Below, in pieces: positions 58,297-64,000 of a stretch of 64,000 nt of DNA. A model generated the notes under the pieces. It ran no database searches. It was not told the origin of the DNA and saw only the letters and a list, made by a program, of their open reading frames with translations. The position numbers and the translations under genes are program-made. Origin of the DNA: Topomyia yanbarensis (taxonomy: Eukaryota; Arthropoda; Insecta; Diptera; Culicidae); NCBI RefSeq assembly GCF_030247195.1, contig NC_080672.1, forward strand, positions 390,183,037 to 390,247,036, in the 5' to 3' direction. The stretch's first letter is position 1; the number at the start of each line of letters is the position of its first letter.

Positions 58297-59902
58297 CAGG
58301 GTGTTTGGTTCATGAGTAAGAATCTCTCGAGGGGTGATTTACTGTCATATTTGGAGCAAAAAATCGTTCTACACATACCATCAAATCTCAACCGTTACTA
58401 AGTTATTGAACTTTTTGTGTTAAAAACTTAGTTGTATTAAAATAGCTCTAACTCAAAAAATATACTTTGTATTTCAAATCTTTTAAATCCATTGGATAGG
58501 TGAGAAAATTTTCCACTGAAAAATGTCCTCAAATGTTTAGCTAATTAGGTTAAGTAATCTTTTCACAGTAATTTATTTATTTAAAATTTAACAATTTTGA
58601 TCGATTTTTTGTTCACTTCGCGAAAATCTTAATAGTTAACATCACTATTTTAATAATTCAAATTGTTAGTCTTGAAAAGTTGTATAATTTGTTCTTTGAC
58701 ATGATACACTTATCTTGTCTTGTTTTCATGTGTTTGGGTTATTGAACTTGTATATTTTTATCTCATATTCACTAATACTAGCTCTTATTGAAAAAGTATG
58801 GCACTTATTGTACCTTTTCTTATTTTTGTTCGAAAACCAGGAAAATTTTGCAGAGAAAAATGTATTATTACCTCTCAGTTAAGTGAATTTAGTATTCTTT
58901 TAGAAGTTAATTAGTTTAAAGTGAGCGTTATTATTGGCATTTTCGTTATTTTCTTAAAATAGTAAATAATAAACTTCACCATTATTATCATGGAATTAAT
59001 GCATCTCAGCAAGTTCTATAATTCTTCCTTTGACTCCATTAAATTATCTCTTTTAGTTTCATTTTTATCTTTTCGTTTCATATACAAAAAACAACGATTT
59101 CGAACCCACTGCATTTGTGATTAGGCCATGCTGTGTTAACTATTAAATTGCAGCGAAATGAAAAGCGATAGGGATAAAGTGTCAAATAACAAGTTGTAGA
59201 GAATATTAAGGGGCACCAAATGAACAATAGTGACGATAAATTTAGTTGATTAATAATTAGAATAATTACAAAAATCACCAAAAAACGCAAATTTTGAGTT
59301 ATTTTACTAGTAAAAAGTCATGTAGTACACTTAACTAAAAGATATCTGTACATACACCGAATGGAAATTTTCTCAGCTTTCCAATGAAGCCCTGATAATA
59401 GGGATATAAAGCATATACTTTTAAATTAGAGTCTTTTAAGAACTTTCAAGTCAATTACAGGAAAAGTTTAGAAGTCAAATTACAAGGAAACGAGAAGAGA
59501 TAGGAACATTATGTTGAAGAACAAATTATGAATCGTCCTCAAACCCAACTTTTGGATAATAGATATTGCTATAGTCATAATTCATTATTTTGAAAAAATT
59601 AACAAAAACCTCGTCAAAAACACTAACTTTTAACTAATTTACAACTAAAAGGTAATTAAAACTAATTATCTGAAAGATATAAGAACATTATTCAATAGAA
59701 AATTTTCTCACCTTTCCAATGGCACTAAAAGATTTAGAATACGAGGTATACTTTTTGAGTTAGAGGTGTTTTAAGATAAACAAGTTTTTTACACAAAAAG
59801 TTCAATAACTCTGTAACGGTTGAGATTTGATGGTATGTGTTGAACGATTTTTTGCTCCAAATCACCCCTCGAGAGATTCTTACTCATGAACCAAACACCC
59901 TG
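58297..59902. mobile_element. TA-flanked fold-back element, 1.6 kb
   Basis: The left end CAGGGTGTTTGGTTCATGAG follows TA (58295-58296); the right end is its reverse complement, followed by TA (59903-59904). The tips match exactly over about 44 bp. Arms continue with TTTTTTGCTCCAAAT, CAAATCTCAACCGTTAC and AAAATTTTCCA-type words toward a centre near 59100, so the element is largely one large hairpin. Within each arm a diverged sub-block recurs (GGTGAGAAAATTTTCCACTG near 58500, weaker near 58850). The TA target indicates Tc1/mariner mobilisation. No transposase. Confidence 0.85.
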
Positions 59903-59904
59903 TA

Positions 59905-60180
59905 TAGGCTGAGGTTAAGAAAATATTTCGTTTGGGAAGCAATTTGCGGCTACGGAAGCATCAATCATCAATCAAAATTTCGGTAAGAGACGAAACGAAC
60001 TGTTCTTTCAACGAAGTGAATTGAAACGTCACTATCCAAATTCTACAAAATAAAAAGTGCCACTGTTTTTCCAAGGCATGACAATCGGCTCGTATACTCT
60101 GGATCCACAACTAATTGAGGAATTCTTGTCGATTATGAAATCCAAGATGAAAGGCCGTGTTAGCACACTAATTTAGTCGA
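59905..60180 (+). pseudogene. Weak mariner-like remnant beside the fold-back element
   Basis: Directly after the TA the plus strand reads RLRLRKYFVWEAICGYG, similar to the KKYxVWQAICSCG phrase of mariner transposases. Later KSKMKGRVSTLI precedes a stop. The fold-back element may have landed in an old transposase. The match is short. Confidence 0.3.
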
Positions 60181-60224
60181 GTAATAAAATACACTAGAAA
60201 TCAATCTAACAAAAATAATTCAAT

Positions 60225-60300
60225 CAATTCAGGTAAGTACAGGATTGGTGGTTCGACTCCCACCGTTATCGATAAGATGATTTCCAAACTTGGAATAGCT
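60225..60300 (+). other. tRNA-like B-box segment
   Basis: GGTGGTTCGACTCCCACCG resembles a tRNA T arm but is one base short of a regular 5-7-5 arm. No acceptor or anticodon stem could be built, so it may be a SINE remnant. Confidence 0.25.
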
Positions 60301-60591
60301 GTAAAGGCTGGATCCGTAACGAAATCAGGTAGATAATTAAATCAATTGGGTCAATTTATCAATAACACCTGCGTCCAACCAAAATCATGCATATTATTTC
60401 AGACAAACGAAAAACAAAATACACCGCTAACCATAAGTGATGCCTTTTTTCAGGATGTGTCCCCACAGTGACCACGATCAATTTGCCGTTGAACCTATTA
60501 AAATGTAATTTTAAACTCTCTACCAGCTGAACCAGCGCAAAATAAAAACAACGTAAGTGAGCTTTAATACTTATGTACGTGCGAATGGTAA

Positions 60592-60603
60592 GGGGGGGGG
60601 GGG
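60592..60603 (+). repeat. Run of 12 G
   Basis: Uninterrupted G homopolymer in non-coding DNA. Confidence 0.9.
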
Positions 60604-60699
60604 TGGTCAAAGTAGAACAATATCCGCAAAGAAAGCGAACGGGAAAGGACGACGACATCGACAGAAATCGAGCCACAGAGGATCCCCTCTCCTCAATTA

Positions 60700-61080
60700 A
60701 TTAAGTTAGGCTAGCAGCAACCTGGGTGCGGTGCTGAGGGTTCAATTTCGGCTAAAGCAGGCTACTTTTGGCGGGTGGCGGGTTGGCCACAGTCACAGCA
60801 TCAGCACCAGCAGCAGATGGTGTCATTTTCTGGATACAGAGTGCGAGTAATTTTGGCGATCGCTCTCGGGAGCGGACCGAAGCGAATTCCGGGTGGACGC
60901 TGAAAATTAATTATAATTTCGTTTTAATTGAGACTAAAACTCCGGCGGCAGCTACGTCGCCGTTGTCCGTAATTAAGTTCCAACGGCCGGCAGAGAGATG
61001 CGTTGATTTAATTACGGTAGGCTTTGGCTGTCCTAGCGCTGCTGCTGTTCGGTCAGCACTTGTTGGTTTCTTTTACGTGA
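60700..61080. promoter_or_regulatory. Candidate regulatory island with TAATTA cluster
   Basis: GC-richer sequence containing AATTAATTATAATTTCG (60906), TTTTAATTG, GTAATTAAG (60970) and TTTAATTACGG within about 110 bp. TAATTA and TTAATTG are the core sites of homeodomain proteins. The open frame 60768-61091 has no domain. The regulatory role is inference. Confidence 0.25.
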
Positions 61081-61309
61081 CAAATGTGTAGAAACTTTGA
61101 GATGAATTTAATTCAATAAATGATAATAATATTATACATTTTCTATAATGTTTTAAATTCTTTGAAAGAATCTTAATCTGAAACCACGTAAATCCGAGAA
61201 CTTATAGTCGTTGTTTAAATTCTCTGACTGCATTTGTATGTTGATCAAACTCCCAAAATCGGTTTTTTAGGAAAAATCGTCATTCTCAATACAAATAAAT
61301 TTTCGTGAC

Positions 61310-61385
61310 GGCCCACAAAAAAGGAGCTCTGATTAAGCCAATGAGAATTGATGGGGTCGAAACTTGGTATGGTTTAGCAAGCTAA
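61310..61385 (+). repeat. Dispersed repeat family A, partial
   Basis: CTGATTAAGCCAATGAGAAT followed by TCGAAACTTGGTATGGTTTA and GCAAGC parallels 27450-27525. Confidence 0.5.
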
Positions 61386-61437
61386 TAAAATATTCACTGT
61401 GCTATATTCTGAAATCTTCATGAAAATCATTCATTAG

Positions 61438-62295
61438 TAGGGTTTCTAGTATCGACCCTTTTGGGCGAGTGCCGGTTCTACGGTACTGAAGCTCTCAGTA
61501 CCGGTACTGAAATGTTCTAAAAAAAAACTGAATAACACTAGAGTGGAATAAAATGTTAAAAAAATACTTTTATTGGTATGGGGTCCAATGACGCACCTTT
61601 TTTGCTGCGATTTTTAAAGCCTCCGCCTTCCCTCTCATAGCATTTCGACACAAATTTCGAATCTCCCTCTTGGAAACAACGTATCTTCTGGCAAGATCCG
61701 CCCCTATCAAAAGAAAAAAAATATCTACCTTTTTGTATAATTCTCTTCAATACATTTCTATATAAATTTGTTGAGTACGGCTTTCACCAACATTATATTC
61801 GGGTCGTAAAATTGTGTATAAAACCGTCCTCTTAAGGGCAAAAATGTTCAGTAAGAAAAAGCTAGGATTTTTTTTATTCCATGGCATTTGATGATAAGTT
61901 TTTCTGCTAATGATTCTGATGCGTTCATGGCTTGGTTTTCCTAGACAAGAAAATTGAATTCTGATACCAAACCAAGTTTACTAGTTATGAAAGTGAATTT
62001 CAATCTTTCTATACTAGAGTCTTTTTCTGACGAAAAAAACGTTTCGAAAAAAAATCAATTTCTACTGCTTTGTTCCTTATCCACTGCACAACTAATACCG
62101 GGCGATTTTTAAAAACAGGCCCCTATATAGGCTAAAGGATTAGATTAATTATTTTGCTCATCAAAAGCTTTGCATGTACTATACTGAAAATACCGGTACT
62201 TATCTTTATTCAGTACCGGTATTTCGGTACCAGCAATGGGTTCGTATTCCCGGGATTTTCGGTACTGGTACTACCGGTACCACAACCGTAATCAG
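61438..62295. repeat. Repeat with GGTACC-rich ends
   Basis: CAGTACCGGTACTGAAATG near 61497 and several GGTACC/GGTACT motifs at 62185-62285 bound about 850 bp. The minus frame 61556-61750 has no recognised domain. A clear terminal inverted repeat was not found, so the class is open. Confidence 0.4.
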
Positions 62296-62355
62296 TAGAA
62301 TTCTACCAAAGCCCCGAATACATTTCAAGAAGATTGTCTAAAAAATAGCAAAAAA

Positions 62356-62820
62356 AACTTATTTTTTCGTCTTAAAAACGACCACTTTTTGAGGCATTCT
62401 AATGGAATCGAATGCATCCAAATCGTCCAAGCCCCTAATGCATCCAAATCGCACGAATAGCGAAGACGCAGTGTACTTTCGAAAATGTCCATTACCCGGA
62501 GTTGTATCAGAGTGCAATTCCGAAAGCACTTGTATTGAGTTCATCGATGCCAGATTCACTGGAAGTGCTGTATTTTAGAGACTTTTAACAGTTTCTTATG
62601 GACAAGCTGCCAGATTCCGACATCTAAAGGCTTTCTAAACAGTAATACTCTTTAGCTGAATTGCACTAAAATGGCTGGTCAGGTAACCGCGAAGCATTAG
62701 TATATGCTGCAAAGTAGCAGATGCTTCTTGCAGTATCTTAGCGTTTTGTATGCTTAACTGTTCTAATTCAGCATTCAAAAATCCGTCCAAAAACTTCTGG
62801 TCGGTAAACAGCACCAATCC
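62356..62820 (-). other. Protein-like minus-strand segments
   Basis: Two minus frames, 62635-62817 (FTDQKFLDGFLNAELEQL, ASATLQHILMLRGYL) and 62359-62559 (SIQVLSELHSDTTPGNGHF, VRFGCIRGLDDLDAF), have protein-like composition and lie close together in different frames. I recognise no family. They may be one decayed transposon or host gene. Confidence 0.25.
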
Positions 62821-62940
62821 TTCAAAAATGTATTCTAGTTTTATTCAACAATGTCCTAATATAACTAGAATTTACAAAACCGTTCACAAACTTTTGCAGA
62901 TACTTTAGACGTATGGCATCCCTCAGTGTATAAAAAAGAT

Positions 62941-63241
62941 GAAAGAGGCACTTTCGAATCGATTCAAATTGATTGATTATTTTCTCGCTGATTTCTCTCT
63001 CTATCTGTCTCCAACATAACGATGCAATCAGTCGCCACATTTTAGTCGCTCCGTGACAGTCTTTTGATGTCACTCTGCCCTTTCGTTGCGACGTGTGTAC
63101 ACACACTTGAATATGAATTGACAATTGTAGAGTGCAGATCAAAAGCTATTGATGATTACAACATTAAATTTCTGGTGCAAGCATGGTCGAATAGCGAAAA
63201 TTGTAAGCACAAGTTGATAGATAATTGATTTAATGACTTAA
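62941..63241 (+). repeat. Duplicated block, first copy (parts A1 and B1)
   Basis: A1 (62941-63005) starts GAAAGAGGCACTTTCGAATC and runs into CT-rich sequence. B1 (63021-63241) contains CAGTCGCCACATTTTAGTCG, TTGACAATTGTAGAGTGC and GATAGATAATTGATTTA. The second copies are A2 at 63437 and B2 at 63780. Confidence 0.8.
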
Positions 63242-63489
63242 ATGATTAATTGGCTAATATGTGGTTTTCCAGCAATCGGTATACGATTGAAAAAAAACGA
63301 CGATACCATCACAGTTTATCCTATTGCTAGTTTTTATGTTTGCTTCATATTAGTAAGGTTAATAATACAAGTGTGTCAAATAAATTTACGATCTGGTGTA
63401 TGCCAACGTTTCCGCATTTCAGTTAACCTGAAAGGTGAAAGAGGCGCTTTCGGGTCGATTTCAATTGACTTCTTATTTTCCCGCTGATT

Positions 63490-63592
63490 TCTGTTAATCT
63501 CTCTCTATATCTTCCGCGTAATCTCTCTCCCTCTCTCTCTATATGTTCCGCGCTCTCTTTCTTTCTCCCCCCCCCCCCCCCCCTCTCTCTAA
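63490..63592 (+). repeat. CT-rich microsatellite with 17-C run
   Basis: TCTCTC repeats flank an uninterrupted C run at 63567-63583. Such a run is prone to length error in sequencing. Confidence 0.85.
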
Positions 63593-63622
63593 TTTAATCC
63601 ATAACAAACCCTCAATAAAACA

Positions 63623-63778
63623 ATGAACGACAATGCATCGTACAATTGTTCAGAACGTATCGTTGCTCTCTGGGGTGACGTTCTCATGGGTAACTTAAAG
63701 ACGTTTGCGGACATGTTGGCACATGCTACATATCGACAATATGAAATCGAAACGTTTATTCCCAACATACCGTCTTGA
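63623..63778 (+). CDS. Unassigned 51-codon frame
   Basis: ATG at 63623 in the context AAACAATGAAC, a good insect start context, opens a frame to TGA at 63776-63778. The product begins MNDNASYNCSERIVALWGD and continues with FADMLAHATYRQYEIETF. It sits between A2 and B2 of the duplicated block, immediately before B2. No signal peptide or known motif. It may be chance or a terminal exon. Confidence 0.2.
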   Translation: MNDNASYNCSERIVALWGDVLMGNLKTFADMLAHATYRQYEIETFIPNIPS

Positions 63779-64000
63779 AGATGTAACCAGTCGCCACATT
63801 TTAGTCGCTGCGTAAAAGTCTATTGATGTCGCTCTTCTCTTTCGTTGCGACCCATAAGGTTTCTGTATTGACAATTGTAGAGTGCGAATTAAATGCTGTT
63901 GTTGATTACAACTTTAAGTTTCTGGTGTAAACATGGTCGAAAAACGAAAATTGGAAGTAAAAGTCAATAGATAATTGATTTATTGACTTCTGTGATTTAT

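Larger units (their letters stand above)
63437..64000 (+). repeat. Duplicated block, second copy (A2 and B2), cut by window end
   Basis: A2 is 63437-63500, offset 496 from A1. B2 is 63780-64000, offset 759 from B1 and truncated by the window. The spacer between A2 and B2 holds a CT/poly-C tract and a 51-codon frame that are absent between A1 and B1. Confidence 0.8.

Noticed and set aside
60225..60300. Functional tRNA gene
   Set aside because: Only a T-arm-like piece is present, one base short, with no cloverleaf.

Overview
This window looks like non-coding DNA from a dipteran nuclear genome, most likely a mosquito of the Aedes type. It is AT-rich and I find no intact host protein-coding gene. 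The evidence for a mosquito is the set of transposon remains: DD37E-type mariner transposases, a tRNA-derived SINE with a 10-bp target duplication, RTE and Jockey/CR1-like LINE fragments, TTAA-flanked piggyBac-type MITEs and long fold-back elements. These lie in long anonymous stretches that could be intergenic DNA or a large intron. Recognition of families is from memory of their motifs; nothing was searched.

Layout. 1-7.3 kb: dispersed repeats, an 810-bp TTAA MITE (1851-2660) and mostly anonymous DNA. 7.4-10.8 kb: a complete but dead DD37E mariner (7368-10785) carrying two later insertions, a 772-bp MITE with a 4-bp target duplication and a 5'-truncated LINE. 11.1-14.5 kb: a 3.4-kb hAT-like fold-back element whose loop holds unrelated fragments; its 420-bp relative lies at 52.65-53.07 kb. 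14.5-18.0 kb: anonymous DNA. 18.25-22.64 kb: a satellite of 17-bp units, the most striking object in the window.

22.7-33.9 kb: transposon ends, a small fold-back element, many copies of a dispersed family and a tRNA-SINE. 34.0-36.0 kb: a TA-flanked element with a second TA-flanked element nested inside, followed by a DD37E transposase fragment. 38.9-41.9 kb: a fold-back MITE, a 160-bp tandem duplication and an RTE reverse-transcriptase pseudogene. 44.5-45.4 kb: the second TTAA MITE, in inverse orientation. 48.8-50.1 kb: a degenerate tandem array of about 110-bp units. 52.3-55.9 kb: a second SINE type, the short hAT-like MITE, a 1.29-kb element with short inverted ends and an internal triplication, and another mariner pseudogene. 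58.3-59.9 kb: a 1.6-kb TA-flanked fold-back element. 61.4-64.0 kb: a GGTACC-rich repeat, weak protein-like segments and a duplicated block cut by the window end.

There is no operon or pathway here. What the window records is an order of insertion: which element landed in which, with target duplications that restore the older sequence. The GC-richer islands near 5.2-5.9, 16.0-16.7, 24.8-25.3, 26.1-26.8, 37.4-38.1, 47.0-48.2 and 60.7-61.1 kb are the best candidates for host regulatory or exon sequence, but nothing in them could be assigned.
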